Below are positions 47,881 to 62,285 of a stretch of DNA of 64,000 nucleotides, piece after piece. Below the pieces are notes generated by a model. That model searched no databases, was not told the origin of the DNA, and saw nothing but the letters and a program-made list of their open reading frames with translations. The position numbers and the translations under genes are program-made. Location: assembly GCF_013373865.1 (NCBI RefSeq), contig NC_050473.1, positions 3,329,136-3,393,135 on the forward strand, in the 5' to 3' direction. This DNA comes from Monomorium pharaonis (taxonomy: Eukaryota > Arthropoda > Insecta > Hymenoptera > Formicidae). How positions within the stretch are numbered: the first letter of the stretch is position 1; each line of letters opens with the position of its first letter.

Positions 47881-50800
47881 TAAAAGTGGTGCAGAAAGTC
47901 CAATCGTATGTCTCATAACATGGGTGCGGTGTCTGTGAGCCATACATCTAGAGCAATAAGTGATTCTTCGTGGTATAAGTATCGTTTCGAGAATGTGCTT
48001 TGTTCAACTGTTTTTCGCAAATATTGTATTTTTACTTTAATTTATACTTAGTTAAAGAGCACATATATATATTATCTTGAAATCCATAATAGTTAAAAAA
48101 ATTAATTCTTGAGTTTAAGAATAGACGTATATATCTATCTTGATAAAACGTATTGCAAATTTTTTCAAGTAAGCAATTACCTTTGGGTTTAAAATCATTT
48201 ATAAAAACACAACATGGTTAATAGTCTTATTAGGTTACGTCGGGACAGGGACAAGTGGCATACGGGAATATGTTCTACGGTGTCGTTCACGACATGCATG
48301 GTGCTATATTTGTTACTTTCTAAGACAAAAACATAATTAATAGCTACCAAATTGTATTTTGGTTTACGTATTTTTACTCGTCCGATCAAACTGAAAAAAT
48401 CGGGTTATCGAAACATTAGTATACAAAATCGGCGGGTTGGGTAATACTCACAGCAATAAAATTTTATTCGTTTAGTTGAGCACAGTTAACCGAGTTTGAT
48501 GTAAAATTTGTGCTGCAACCAAAAAATGCGGTACATTAATCATTTAAGGCTGGATTATATTTCACCTTTGATTCGAGCAATATTGAGGTGATGTCCAGTC
48601 CAATGTATCATTGGTACATTTAGACATTATTTTACTCAAAGTTCTACATGTTTCTACGAAAAATAATCTAATGGAGAAAAATTGCGGCATAATTGTACAG
48701 GAGAAAAATTTCAATTGGTTCTGGGTCTGATCACCCGAACTTTCCCCTGAATGGTTGTGCACAGTAGAGTTTGTTGGTTGTTGGGGTTTAGGTTGCTCGG
48801 CTTTCCGCACTTGCTCTGGGTCAACCCAGTGTAGATTATTTTCGTTTGTTTTCTTACAAAAACGAGGTACACGTGCCTGACATATCACGAGTGTTTTATT
48901 TTGCAGATGTAGAGGATCGGGAATACACACAAAGGAATGTAGTGGGTGGGAGATTGAGCTACTTAATTGGGGCGTGAGGCTCCACGTCGACGTGAAGTGG
49001 GGTGTGGCAATCATACAGACCGACAGGTAACAAACTCAGGGAGGGTCGTGGATGAAGTAGATCGGGTCGGATGGAGGTATGGCTGAAGTATGCTGGGGGT
49101 TTTTAACACCAACTGATGAGGGGACGGGTCATGATTAAGGTCGACACAACTCTATGTGGGGTCTCCGCCGGGTGGCGACTCATAAATCTTCTAGTTTGTG
49201 TGTGTCGGGCGGGCAGGAGGGACTGTAGGAGTGTGTTCTCCTCTTGTTGTTGCGTTTGCGGCGAGGAGTAAAAGCCTCCACACTCTGTCTGAAATGGGTC
49301 CGGTCTCAGAGGAAGTACCGCGCTAGGCGGGGCCCCTGACGCCTCGCCGTGAGTTTTGACATTCTGAGGCGGTATCAAGAGAGAAAGTGGTGGTTAAAAG
49401 GACTGCAGAAATGCGTGCGAATCATGGAGAAAGTTCACAGCCATGTAGACGCCAAGTCGTTGCGCAAGAAATGCACACGTCCATGCGCAGCCATTAATTA
49501 TCACGCACGCATGTACTGTTATGTGCATGCGAATGCTCGTATATGTTGTATAAGGAAATCGCAATTATCGATCGAATCCCAGCTTACAAGTTTACTTCAA
49601 AACATAAAAAGACAAATTATCGGACGCACCCAATACAGTTTGTGTAAACTAATATTTTACTACTAAGTGCGGTACAAAAATTGCCACGTGTTGTTACTGT
49701 CGTTCATTTACTTAGTTTTTTTATTTGTCAATTACTTGTTCAAAGTATAACTTGAGTCAACTGAGGTGTACAAACTAAAATTCATGTGCATGGGTGGCTA
49801 GCTAATGGACGTCGCTATGTTGCAAGGACGAAGTGGCGTCTTCATTGGTTGACAAAGCAGATAGCAGTAGTCTGGGGGGTCTATGACTGGAGTATTTCTC
49901 GTAATAAGAATGCTGCAGCCTGCATCTATTTCCAGAGGCGCAGTATTTAAGACATTTGACCCTACGCATGATGTTATTGGTGTTTGAAACAGGGCAAGAA
50001 TTCATTTCATAAAGGACCTGTGTGCTCAAATCTAGGCCTGAGAATGGGGATTGTTTGAAAAAAACAATAAATTTAACAATATAATTCTGCATCTCTTTCT
50101 TAAAAAGTCACTTAAAATTCAGAAACTTAGTATTCGGTTTTATGGACATGAACCTACAATCAGGGTATTGGGCTGCGAAAAACACCAAGAGCGCTGTGTC
50201 TGCTGGACAATGAATGAACAATAAATGGGTTACAAACGACCGATGAAGGAAGGGCCATTCGTTAAAGATCTACCGTAATTAAATTTTTGTGACCTTAGAC
50301 ACTAATAATTTAGTGTTACGTGCTAACGTTATTCAGATGTACAAACCGAAATTTTGTTATCACATACAGATTTTCGTGGGGCTAGGCAACTACTTTGTTT
50401 TCCGTAAAGCACGTGAAGTATATTGCTCTAATTCATCAGGGAAAAATCATAAAGCTACATGAAATGGCATAAGTTAGATCTACTACTTTCATCACGACTG
50501 TGAATGTCCTTTTATCATGATTTTAATCCGAGCTCAATAAAATTATTTCATATCAATATTTATCTAAAGTTGTCAGTGCTTACTGTTACGCAATAAACTT
50601 ATGTTTAATAAAAGTGTATTATGTAAAAAAAAAAATAGATATGCTAATTTGCTACTAACTAATAGTTAACATAATTGTGATAATTAATGCTTGTTAAGTA
50701 TTACAAACCTACGCGATAAAACACTTATCTTGCCATTGAAGGAAGTGAAACGCAAAATAAGTGATCCGTAAGAAAGAAATGAAATATACTTCCGTACGGT

Positions 50801-53120
50801 TCAGCGAAAGCGATTCCAGATCGCAGATCAGACGTTGGAAAATGCACAATTCTCCAAAGCAACATCTGAAGGAAGAGAGGGCAGGGGTATAGACAAGGGA
50901 AGCGGTAAAATACGCGGCGCAGTCGCTACTTTTCGCTGAAAGGATTCGAGGTCTTGACGGCGACGGCCGTCTGTGGGTCTGTGTTCATCTGCGGAAGGTG
51001 CGGTAATGGCTCGGGTGTTCGCTTGTCTCAGTTCGACTTGGGCTTTGCACGATCTACGGTGGGTGCCGAGGCGCTCTGTCCGTACTCTAGCGTCCTCGTG
51101 ACGGGTTTCAAGTATGTCACCGGGGGGCGTGGCGCGGGGGCTCGATAGGGGAAGGGTAGGTCCGGAGAGCGAGCAACCAGGCAGGAGCATGGTCGCCGAA
51201 TAGCACAATTAGGAAAAAAAAGTGGGAGCTCCAGTGCGCCTATGAAAACCACACGAAGCCCTGGGGCCGCCTAGTTGTAAGGTGGATGCGGAAAACTCGG
51301 TCAGAGACAGAACCCGTTGAAGTAGAATCGGATCGGGGGGGGTCCCCCAGGGTGGCTGGGGGGGCTAAAAAACCATATGGTCATTGCCTCTGTAAAAAGC
51401 TGAAACAATTTAAATTACACACAATAAGAGGCGGTGACTTGGGGCATCTAACCGAATCACGAGCAGGATCGAAAGCGCTATGACAGGTAGACAGGAAACT
51501 GTGGAACGTCAAGGGTGAGATATCTTATCCACCCCCTGACGAATTGCAGGAAGCTTGGACCTGTTTCACCACGCATACATGGTGACAGGTATTTCGTTTG
51601 ATTAGGCGCTGACTTTTACTTGGAAACTTGGAGGGCGAGATTTCAAGAACATGGCCTTCTTAATGTGAACAAATACTATTGGAAAAGGTGTGTCTATGTT
51701 TGGGCAACCGTGTAGCAGTTAAAAAATTGTGAAGCACGCTAGTCGGCCCGCGGACTGATATTCGGGCGATACAAGGTATGAAAACTCGTTCGGGAGTGAG
51801 GCCTTATCGACTGTATCTTTCTAGGACTTGAAGTCTACCTAGAAAGAACGCACTTCAGGGGTGACAGTACCCGTAACGCGTAAAGTGAGTCTGCGTGGAC
51901 GAGACTCCCGTGGGTGCAACGTGATCTATGGCCCGACCCAAGAGCGCGAGAGATGCACGGCGCGCTCTGTAGTTAGTAGATCAGACGAGAGAGGAAGACA
52001 GGCATAAGATGAACTTGGAGCAGATTTAGCGCCTGAGAGTCACCCTGTATGTGGGATTTTCGAACGTGGGCAGCGCGACGAATTTAGCCGACGGGCAGTT
52101 ATCGCACCCGTCAGCCCTTAATGAATGTAGAAGTGGTGGACGGAAAAAGTAGCGAAGGTTGTCGTGGAGCTGGTGATACGGCGGGAACACCGTAAGGGAA
52201 ACGCTTAATCCGGGTTACGGCGGGCGTACAGCCACAAGCACGGACAGGCGGGGGGTCGACAGTCGGTGTGATATCGGTATGTGAGGAGGTCGGTATTGGT
52301 TTTTTGCTGTAGCTGTGCTCTGTACGCAAATGCGTGGCTGCGCGCGTTTGTGGTGGGTGTGTATCGGCGCACGCGGACTTCTGCTGATCAATATTACCGT
52401 AGGGCACCGCCTGTCGCGTATCTAACTCTCTTTACCTCCAAACTTACTAAATCTAAACTCCCGACAGTTTTGAGATTGCCAAAACAGATGGCCATTGTCC
52501 CTATTTTCAATACACGTGTGTACTAACTTTCTGTCGTTAATGTTCGCGCTATAAATGTTAGTTTTATATTAAGAATTTTGCATAATATTCTAATAAAAAA
52601 AATACTATAACTTGTTATACGTTATATATAATAAAATATATGAGGATGTAAACACTGTTTTGGTTCTTGGGTGAATATATATAGTACATTCCTACTCCAT
52701 AATTAACATTTCATTGTTGTCGACAATTATTCTTAGAATTCATACGTCTTCCATTTTAAAATCTTGATCCCAAAGCAAGCTTTCCGATTAGCACGTCGTC
52801 AGCAAACCACAGAATCGGTCGGCGGTGAACGACACCCATGGCCCTGCAATTCCGCTCTCATATTCAGAATCAGTCGTTGCCGTATTATGAATCGTTCTAC
52901 AGTTTCACCTGCAATCGTGGGTGGAGCGAGCCGAAGTCGGCTTGTTCAAAACGCACGTGGTCGATGGGACATGACGAAAGAGATTAAGTTTTCTTAGCTC
53001 AACCTGTACGTGTCGCCGCATACTTTACCGAGCGACGAACATCTCGAGTACATATCTGCGAATCACCTCGGATCGTGCGTAATATTCGCTTGTATAGCAG
53101 CTATTACGCCTCTTTCTGTC

Positions 53121-55407
53121 TTCCGCTCGTACAAGTCATTACAGGACTTGATATACAGAGCATTTTGATAGCATATCTACGCGAACCGGCGCGCGGCGAC
53201 TGTTGTACTTAATTGTCTTTTAAAGCACGAAGTCGTCAATTACAGTGTGATTGTCTGACCGTATCGAGGCGAGATCGAAATCTGTTTTCCCTCGAGTAAT
53301 CGCGAGACTAATATACAAGTTAGACGGGAAGAGAGAGAAATTGCCAACTTCGAGGCCGACTAATTGAAGCGGCCATGGATGAGCGGCGGCATCAGGCTAC
53401 TCGTCCCTCAACGACGCAGGATCTCTCTCTCTCGTCTCTCCGTGCTGCGTCATCATCTCTTCTCTCCTCCGTCCTCTCTCTCTGTCGGGCTTAGTTAATC
53501 GGTAACTTCGAAATGAAAGTAGCCGACAAAGAGGAGTCCCATGGTACCTACCGGAACGGATACCCGGGGAAAGTATGTCGATGCCTCCTGCGAGATGAAA
53601 ATGCAATCGAACATTAGTGGAAACACCAGGTGACAAGAGCTGGATGGAGAGAGGAGAATCGAATCTACTCATTGATTATTTTTTGCGACTGGAAAGACAG
53701 GCGGATGATGAGTCGGAATATTTCCAGCGACGTTTCGGCCACTCTCGATTATACCGTAATAAAATTCTGTATTGCTCACGAACAATTCCTGCGAAAATAT
53801 TAATTTATACGCCGGAGATATTCCGCTTATACCGTTTCTCCCCCCCCTCTGCTGTCACGATATGCTTCGATGGAAAATTATTTGCAAAAATCACAAGTTT
53901 TAAAGATAACTTTCGAAAGTTGTTCAGCTGTGTTACCACCGTCTTTCTGAACGCTGTAAATTCGCGGAATCGCGCTGTGCAAAAATATACGAATTTTTCC
54001 CCCATTCGTACACGAAACGGAATACCGTCGATTAATAATACTTTAAAGCCGCGATTCTCCGTCTAGCCCGCAAGCGAGTACCGTTCAGCGTTCTTCGAAG
54101 GATCGATAGTGGTCCGCGGAAACGGGGGTCGGACGGGTGGTCTAATTGAGATCACGACCCCCCCTCCCTTTTTGGCAATCGTCTGGAAACGGGGCTTTAA
54201 CTTCCAAAGATAAAAGTTCCCCCCTATTCCCCATTGACACATAGAAAACTTGCTTCAACAACGACGACGGTATGCACTCTTTTCTGATTGCACACTCTGC
54301 TCTTAGGATCAACGTGAATCTTGATAGCCAAAACGCAGAGGGGGACTTGTTGCCCTTCGCATCGCGCTCAAAAAGAAAGCGAAACACGAGAGCAACAAAA
54401 CCCCCCCACACACAAACCACGAACGCCCTCACAAAAAACACCCGCTCCCGCAACCTCCCCGCCCCCCCACCCTCGCGCCAACAAAACAAACAACACAGCC
54501 AAAGGGAGTCGAGAAGGAAATTAAAAGGGTCGCGAAAAGGGGAGATAGGGGCGGGGAGGACCTAAGCCAGAGAACGCAAGGAAAAAAGAGAAGCGTGAAC
54601 AAAAGTAGGACGAAATGAAAACAAGGGGGGAGAGAGAAAAAAAGAGCACGGGGAGAGCGGAAAAACAGATAGAGGAGGGGAGAAGGTAGAGAGAAACACA
54701 AGTAAAATGAAAGACGGAAGAAAACGGAGAAACTGGAAGGAAAGAGGGAGGAAGGGCGACGAAAGAACGGAAGAAAAACACAAAAAACAACAAGCGAAGG
54801 AGAAGCCAGAGCGCGTGAGAATCTAACAGGCGTTAGAAAGGCAGGAACACTGGGTTCCTGTGCAACAGAAGAGAGAGAAGAGGAGAGAGAGATGTGAGAT
54901 AGCTGGGCTGCTGCGCTCCCCATATCGATTGCCGAAGACGCATTTAGGCGCGGTAGATTCTGTCTGGCCTGGTCCCCATACGTTCGGATACGAGACATAT
55001 CGTATCCGGATGGCACGACACCGTGGATACGCGGCAGCAACCGGAGAACCGGGGGGGAAGTGTAGAGAGGGAGGGGGAGAGGAAGTGGAGGATAGGAGCA
55101 ACGGGAGGACTAGGAAGAGAGCAGAGGGGCCGCGGGCGCTGGCAATGCAGCTGCAAGCAGGCAGTATACAAGGTGACGCAAAGGGAACTTCCGATGCGGG
55201 GTGTCCCGATGAACCTCGAGGGCGAATGAACCCTTCGCGTAGGGTGGCGCATTAAGAGACCCCGAAGAGATTGAAGAACGCGACGCTAGCGATGGTGGTG
55301 ATGGAGACCGTTTTGGTGGTATTGGGGGGGTGTGTGACTATTAAAAAACAAATTTCACCGCGGGTAGCTTTGGGTCGTAAAACGGACTGGCATTTGGGGC
55401 GGTGGGA
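53121..55407. other. Spacer at the palindrome apex
   Basis: From 53121 to about 54100 this is ordinary mixed-composition insect DNA without a recognised gene. From about 54130 to 55400 the composition turns C/A- and then purine-rich (for example 54395-54490 and 54590-54790), with GGGGGGG and CCCCCCC runs like those in the aberrant block at 43570-46057. Long serine/phenylalanine-rich open frames on the minus strand come from this bias. Confidence 0.5.
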
Positions 55408-55907
55408 NNNNNNNNNNNNNNNNNNNNNNNNNNNNNNNNNNNNNNNNNNNNNNNNNNNNNNNNNNNNNNNNNNNNNNNNNNNNNNNNNNNNNNNNNNNNN
55501 NNNNNNNNNNNNNNNNNNNNNNNNNNNNNNNNNNNNNNNNNNNNNNNNNNNNNNNNNNNNNNNNNNNNNNNNNNNNNNNNNNNNNNNNNNNNNNNNNNNN
55601 NNNNNNNNNNNNNNNNNNNNNNNNNNNNNNNNNNNNNNNNNNNNNNNNNNNNNNNNNNNNNNNNNNNNNNNNNNNNNNNNNNNNNNNNNNNNNNNNNNNN
55701 NNNNNNNNNNNNNNNNNNNNNNNNNNNNNNNNNNNNNNNNNNNNNNNNNNNNNNNNNNNNNNNNNNNNNNNNNNNNNNNNNNNNNNNNNNNNNNNNNNNN
55801 NNNNNNNNNNNNNNNNNNNNNNNNNNNNNNNNNNNNNNNNNNNNNNNNNNNNNNNNNNNNNNNNNNNNNNNNNNNNNNNNNNNNNNNNNNNNNNNNNNNN
55901 NNNNNNN
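55408..55907. other. Assembly gap of exactly 500 N
   Basis: 500 consecutive N. The round number suggests a placeholder rather than a measured length. It sits at the inner end of the right arm. Confidence 0.99.
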
Positions 55908-58900
55908 GAAGAACCGAAATGAGAGCGTAATAGCTGTTACAGCGAATATTAAGCGATCCGAGTGATTTCGCAGATCTGCTACTCGAGATGTTCGTCGCTC
56001 GGTAATGTATGCGCGCACACGTACAGGTGAGCTAATGAAAATTAATCTCTTTCGTCATCGTCACCATCGACACCGTGCGTGCAACAAGCGCTTCGGTCTC
56101 GCGATGCCAGCGTGCAAACCTGTTAGACGATTCTAATCCGGCACGACTGATCTCTCTGAATCTGAGCGCGGGAATTTGCGGGCCATGGTGTCGTTCACCG
56201 CCGACGATTCTTTGGTTTGCTGACGACGTTGCTAATCGTCAACCTGCTTGCTTTGGGATCAAGAATAAAATGGAAGCTTATTAATTCTAAGAATAATTTG
56301 TCGACAACAATGAAAATGTAATTATGGAGTAGGAATGTACTATATATATTTCACCCAAGAACCAAAACAGCTGTTACATCATATATTTTATTATATATAA
56401 AGTATAAAATTTATATATTTTTTTATAGAAATATTATGCTAAAATTATTAATATAAAACTAACATTTTATATGCGACGATAAATTAACGAAGAAAAGTTA
56501 GATACACACGTTGTATTAAAATAGGACAATGCAATTCTGTCTTTGAGAATCTCAAAAATGTCGGGAAGTTTCGATTTAGTAATTTTGGAAGGTAAAGAAT
56601 ATGTATATACGCGACAGGCGTGTGCACTACGGTAATATTGATCAGCAGAAGTCCCGTGCGCCGATACACACACACACACATACGCGCGCGCACGCATATG
56701 CGTACAGAGCACAGTACAGCAAAACACATAACCAGACTCCTCACATACAAGAATATCAACGCCTGTCGACCCCCGCCTGCGTGTTGTTGGCTGTACGCCC
56801 CGCTAAACCGTATTCAAGCGTTTCCTTTCACGGCGCGCGTAACCCGACCTCTCCGCTTCGCTACTTTCTTGTCCACCCTTCCTACGAGTCATTAAGCGAG
56901 TGCGTTTACTTGCACGTGGCTCCAATTCGTCGCGCTGCCACGTTCGAAAATCCCAACTATACAGGCGTCGTTCAGGGCTAATCTTGCTCAAGTGATCTGT
57001 CCTTTTCCCTCTCGCTTGATTCATAACAGACTCGCGTTGAGTCTCCGTTAGTGATAGATCAAGTTCAACAGGTATTTAAAAATTCTAGTTAAATTCAATA
57101 ATGAAGTTTTATTTTCTAGGATTCAAGTACTATTCAGTAAGAATATATATTTCATACATTGTATCGCGAAGTAAGCGATGCCGACTAGTTGCTTTCAAAT
57201 TTTTAAATGATTACCTTTGAAAAAATAGAACCTTTTACAAGTAGTATTTGTACCTTAAGAAAGAAATTGTTGAAATACTAGAAATAAAGTTTCCAATAAA
57301 GTAGTCATAAAAAATTCGAATATGTTTGTTCCAGATTCGAAGTTATTTGTAAAATACTTGAGTCCACAGTTTCCGTTATCTCGTAATAGAGATTTCGTTA
57401 CTGCATCGTGCAGTAGGCCCAATGTAACAGCCTCTATATTTGTGTAATTTAACTTGTTTCCCTTTTCTTGTGCACCATATTGTTTTTTCGGGGGACCAAG
57501 ATCCGATTCTCTTAACAGGGTTTACTGTCTATGACACGAGTTTTCTCGCTAAACAAAAACTATGGAGGGTTTCGTCGTGGTTTTCCATTAGGAGCACGAG
57601 CTCCCTAATTGTCACGGCGACAATGCTCGCTGGTGATCGGCTTAATTACCTTCCACTCGAGCCGCGACTAACGCACGGTGACTAATTGACCGTCGACGAG
57701 GAGTCGCTTACGGACATTCGCCTCGGCGATCGTGCATGACCCAAGTCGTAACTGCGAAGACACCGAGATACGTCGAGCGACGAAAGGTGCGCGTCAAGAC
57801 CTCGAATCCTTTTCAGCGAAAGTAGAGATTCTTCCTCGCTATTTTACGCTTCCTTCTACCTTCCTCTCTTCCTTCGATGTTCTTTTATTATATTGTGCCT
57901 TTCAACGTCTGCTCTTGCGATCCTTGGAATTCGCTTTCGCTAGAACCGTACGTACGTATATTTCCATTTCTTTTCTTACGGATCACTTATTTTTTCGTTT
58001 CACTTCCTTCAATGGCAAGATAAGTGTTTTATCGCGTTTATGTTTGTAATATTAACAATCATTAATTATCACAAATATGTTAACTATTAGTTAGTCGCAA
58101 TTAGCATATCTCTTTTTTTTTTACATAATAATTTTATTAAAAATAATTTTATTGCGTAAAGTAGCTACAAATTTAGATAAATATTGATATGAAAATAATT
58201 TTATTGCATTATTAAAAATAATTATAAAAGGCATTCAAGTGTGATGAAAGTTAGTGACATACTTATGCATCTTCATTGATTTTATTGATTTTTCCTGATT
58301 GTAATTTAGAGAATAATACTTCACTTTGCTTTACGGAAAACAAAGATTAGTTGCAGCAGCAATCTGTATGATAACAAAATTTCGGTTGTAACATACGAAT
58401 AACTTTAGCAACGTAACTAATTTAATTAGCTGTTCTAAGTCACAAAAATTTAATTACGGTAGATACTTTAACGAATGGCTATGGTAGTTTTGTAACCATT
58501 AATTGTAATTTCATTGTAGAAGACACAGGTTTTGGTGTTTTTGGTAATATTGTAGGTATCATCCATAAAACCGAATATCAAGTTTCTGAATTTTTAAGTG
58601 ACTTTTTAAGAAAGAGATGCAGAATTATATTGTTTAAATTTATTTTCTTTTTTCAAAATCCAATTCTAAGGCCTAGATTCTGAGAAATTCCTTTATGAAA
58701 TGAAATTTTCTTGTTCAAAACAATAATGCAAAATCTTATAATACTGCGCCTTTGAATATATTCTCTGCGATTCTTACTTACGAGAAATACTTCATCTAGC
58801 AGTACTGCTATTTGCTTGCAAATGAGCGATTCGTTGCAACTAATAGCTACGTCCATTAGCTAGAATAGCATGAATTTTAGTTTGTAATTAGTATGATCAA

Positions 58901-60014
58901 GTATACTTTTGAACAAGTATATTTTTACAAAAAAAAACTATATTAAATTAACGCAGTAACAACAGTGGCAAATTTTTTACCGCAGTAGTAAATATAGTTT
59001 TAACAAACTGTATTGGGTGCGTCGATAATTTTTCTTTTCTGTTTGTTGAAGTGAACTTGTAAAAGATTATGGATATCGATTCGATAATTGTCGATTTCCT
59101 TATATCCAAATATTACGCAGCATCTCGCATGCACATAACAGTACATGCGTGCGTCATAATTAATTGGCTGCTGCATGTGCGTGTGCATTTCTTGCGGCGC
59201 GATGGCGTCTACATGCGTGAATTCCTCCATGAATTCGCACGCATTTCCTGCAGTTCCTTTTAACACATTCTTTCTCTCTTGATACGTAGAATGTGAAACG
59301 TCACGGCGAGTCAGGGGCGTCGCGCTGGAGAGACCGGAATTTTGCGAAACCGAATTTTTTTCAGCGTTCGATAACGGAAAACTGCACGGAATAAAAGCTA
59401 CATTATTCGCGGGAGCGAAATATCGTTATTTTGTAAATATTATTCGACGTAAATCCACAGTTTCTCCTCACTGGTGGAGTAACAGCAATTAAAAGTTGCT
59501 GCAACAATAAACACAATCGTCGTATGTCAGTATGTGTACCCTAGTTTTTGTAGAAATATCAAGTTTGCGTGCGAAAAAATATATGTCAAAAAATTCTAGT
59601 GTAAAGTTTGTGTTATCGCAGAACAAATTGAAATTTTTTCCTGTACAATTAATGCAGCAATTTTTCTAGATTATTTTTAGTAGAAACATTAGCTTCTGGT
59701 AAATTAATTGTCTAAAATGTACAATGTACATTGGACTGGTAATTAATATTCGAATAAAGTTTGATAATAATAATCAAGCCTAAATGATAATTGCTAAAGC
59801 TTTGGTGAGATAATTTTAATCAAATTCGGTTAATGTGATCAACTAAACGCTAATTTTATTTTTGATTATTACCAAACGCGATTGGTTATTATTATGTTTG
59901 ATAATGTATTTTTTTTATTGCGTCAATACGCTAAACAAAATACATTTGGTAGCTATTATCATTCTTTTTTTAGTATAAAAGTAAAATATTGCATCATCAC
60001 TCGTGAAACGCGTA

Positions 60015-60345
60015 GAAAAATATTAGTATCAATTGTCTCATATATAAATAAGAATATAAAATGTTTTTTTATAATTTGATCTTAAACAAATGTAATTTGC
60101 TTACTTGAAAAAATTTTGCATAGTTTTATCAAGAAAGATATATATCTTTATTCTTCAACTCAAGAATTATATTTTTTTAATATTATTATTATCAAGATAA
60201 TATATATATTGTGCTCTTTAAATAAGTATAATATTAAAGTAAAATACAATATTTTTCTGAAACTTAAAATATCAAATTATTAAAGAAGATATTTTGTATT
60301 CTTGCCTATATGTATATGAGATAACGATTGATTGTGAATTTTATA
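60015..60345. mobile_element. Family C MITE copy
   Basis: The left end (ATTGTCTCATATATAAATAA, then GAATATAAAATG) and right end (TTTTGTATTCTTGCCTATAT, then ATGAGATAACGATTGATTGT) match, inverted, the ends of the element at 39960-40480. Confidence 0.65.
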
Positions 60346-60349
60346 TTAA

Positions 60350-60590
60350 TTTTTTTTTATATAGAGTTCTGAAGTATCTAAGAATTTAATTGAAATCAGA
60401 AAAAATATTGTTGGACTATTAAAATAATATGTAGGATGCTCAAGCATGATGAGCAATATTACACAAAATTTTAACATTCTAGCAACTAGTTTGAGCGAGT
60501 CCTACATAATTATTTTGACAGACTGACAAAATTATTTTCTGATCTGTATTTAGTTTTTAGATGCTTTAGCAAAGCGATTCTTTCCGTCTA
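60350..60590. mobile_element. Family B MITE copy within the right arm
   Basis: The left end GAGTTCTGAAGTATCTAAGA and right end TTTTTAGATGCTTTAGCAAA (before TTCTTTCCGTCTATAT) are inverted. AGTTTGAGCGAGTCCTACAT lies centrally. It mirrors 47640-47880. Confidence 0.75.
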
Positions 60591-60880
60591 TATATGAATT
60601 GTGAATCCGAATCTTTGGTAAGTACGCCTATGGCAGTACCTTCTCGGTACCTAGAATCGAGCAATCCGATGGTTCGAGCGCCGGTGAGAAGAAGGAAGGT
60701 CGTTACTGGGGCGACAGACTCGACGGGACAGCGGGGATCGGGAGGGAAACGGCGACAGAAGCTTTGAAAGAACGAAAGAGACAGATGGCATCTAGAAAGC
60801 GCCGGTGGAAGAAAGAAACCATAGAATTATGGCGTGAGACGTAGCTCCATGGTAGTGACGACGATGTTGGTGGGTGGTTA

Positions 60881-60902
60881 GTGGTGGTGGTGGTGGTGGT
60901 GG
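60881..60902. repeat. (GTG)n trinucleotide tract
   Basis: About seven GTG units. The mirrored left-arm position near 47300-47320 has a shorter, disrupted CAC tract. Confidence 0.9.
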
Positions 60903-62079
60903 TAGTAGTCGCGTGCGGCCTTCAAATTCTTCACGGAAAATTCTGTCTTCCAACCCTCCTCGCTTTACACAGGCCCGTCACCGTCGCAGTCACGTGACCA
61001 CCGCACCCTCACATTGGATATCTAGAGAGAGTATCCAGTTTTTAGAGTCCAGGTGGCTGGAATACCCACGAAGCGCTCATTATCGATCCAGGTCCGTTTC
61101 AGAATTAACTCGGCGATGTCGTTAGGGGGGCACTCACCTCCGCTTATTTCGTTTTATATTATTTTGCAGTTTTATATATTATACTGCAGATAAGAAATTA
61201 GTAATAACGATTCCGTCTGCTTTTTATGATATTTTTAGTGCACCTTATTAATGTTTTATATGTTTTCACGCGATATTACAATCCTGACGGTGATTTAAGA
61301 GATGGTCGTGGTCGGAAGATAATAATACATAAAAAGATCGACGACGGGTTTCTCTAAAGCTTTTCTAAATTTCAGTGGCGTTATACCATTGAAAGGGAGG
61401 TTGTTACGTCTGACGATGTGATGGTTGTACTACTGATATTCCCTCCCGTGTCCGACTTCTCCATTACGGAGGCCTCCGTATCAAAAATTCCGAAGGACGA
61501 ATCGGTCGAACTATTCATGAACTTGAATTGAACCGTAAAAAATGAATCTGCGAAAGATCGAAGGGAAGAAGGGAGATGGGAGCAAAGATTGTGACAGGGA
61601 TTGCGAATCTCTCCCTCCGAGGAGGGAGAGTCACGAGATTTTATGGAGTAACAGACGTTGTAAAGGCAAATAAATGCAAATGGTGTATTCAGCACCCTCG
61701 CGGAATATGCCGATGTTATAGTTATTTTTCAACGGAAGTAAATTCATTCACTGTTCACTTCGTTCTTCGGCGGTCAATCGAGAGATGTTGATTTTTTTGC
61801 ACACACTAAAAAAAATTTGGCAATAATAATCGAGCTTTGATGAAATAAATTCATTATAATGTTTGATTAATATAACCAAATAAATGTTTGATTAATATAA
61901 CCAAATAATAAAATTTAATATTATATTAATAGTAACCTAACATAATAGTAGTAATCAACTGGTTACTCTAAGTGGTTTAACTAACGGGATTACTATATAT
62001 TATATATATTTGGCTATATTAACGAATATTTATTATTAAGCGGAAAAATCGGTTTTGTTGGACGTATCTAAAAATTTTG

Positions 62080-62285
62080 TCGTAGATACAGATTTGAAAA
62101 TAATTTCATTGGACTATGAAAATAAGTATGAAAAGAGAAATGTTCAAATAATGAGCAATACTGCAAGGTTTTTGACATTCTAACAATTAATTTTAGCATC
62201 TATATAATTATTTTAACGGTCTAATAAAATTATTTTTAAGTCTGCGTACAGACAGATCTAAATTTTAGATTCTTTCTGTATGGCT
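62080..62285. mobile_element. Family B MITE copy (diverged)
   Basis: Contains AAATAATTTCATTGGACTAT, GAGCAATACTGCAAGG, CTATATAATTATTTTAAC and a TTTTAGATTCTTTCTGTATGG right end. Its counterpart in the left arm is lost within the aberrant block. Confidence 0.6.

Larger units (their letters stand above)
42960..53120. repeat. Left arm of a giant inverted repeat (noisy copy)
   Basis: Reverse-complement similarity to 55908-64000 was traced through ordered landmarks. GATGTTTCCATCGGCAC at 43081-43097 pairs with 63806-63822. GTAACAACCTCCCTTCAATG at 46791-46810 pairs with the reverse complement at about 61386-61410. TGTACTGTTATGTGCATGCG at 49512-49531 pairs with about 59124-59143. ATGGCCCTGCAATTCCGC at 52838-52855 pairs with about 56168-56186. 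TCGGATCGTGCGTAATATTCGC at 53069-53090 pairs with about 55943-55963. The sum of paired coordinates drifts from about 106900 to 109040, so net indels accumulate along the arm. Many differences are one-base gains or losses, several in homopolymers. No gene was recognised in the arm. Confidence 0.88.

Noticed and set aside
54429..55040. A 203-codon Ser/Phe/Leu-rich open frame on the minus strand that looks like a membrane protein
   Set aside because: The hydrophobicity comes from purine-rich sequence on the other strand near the apex gap. Neighbouring frames look the same, and no splice or start evidence exists.
55271..56018. Open frames of about 190-225 codons around the gap
   Set aside because: They consist almost entirely of the 500-N run translated as unknown residues.
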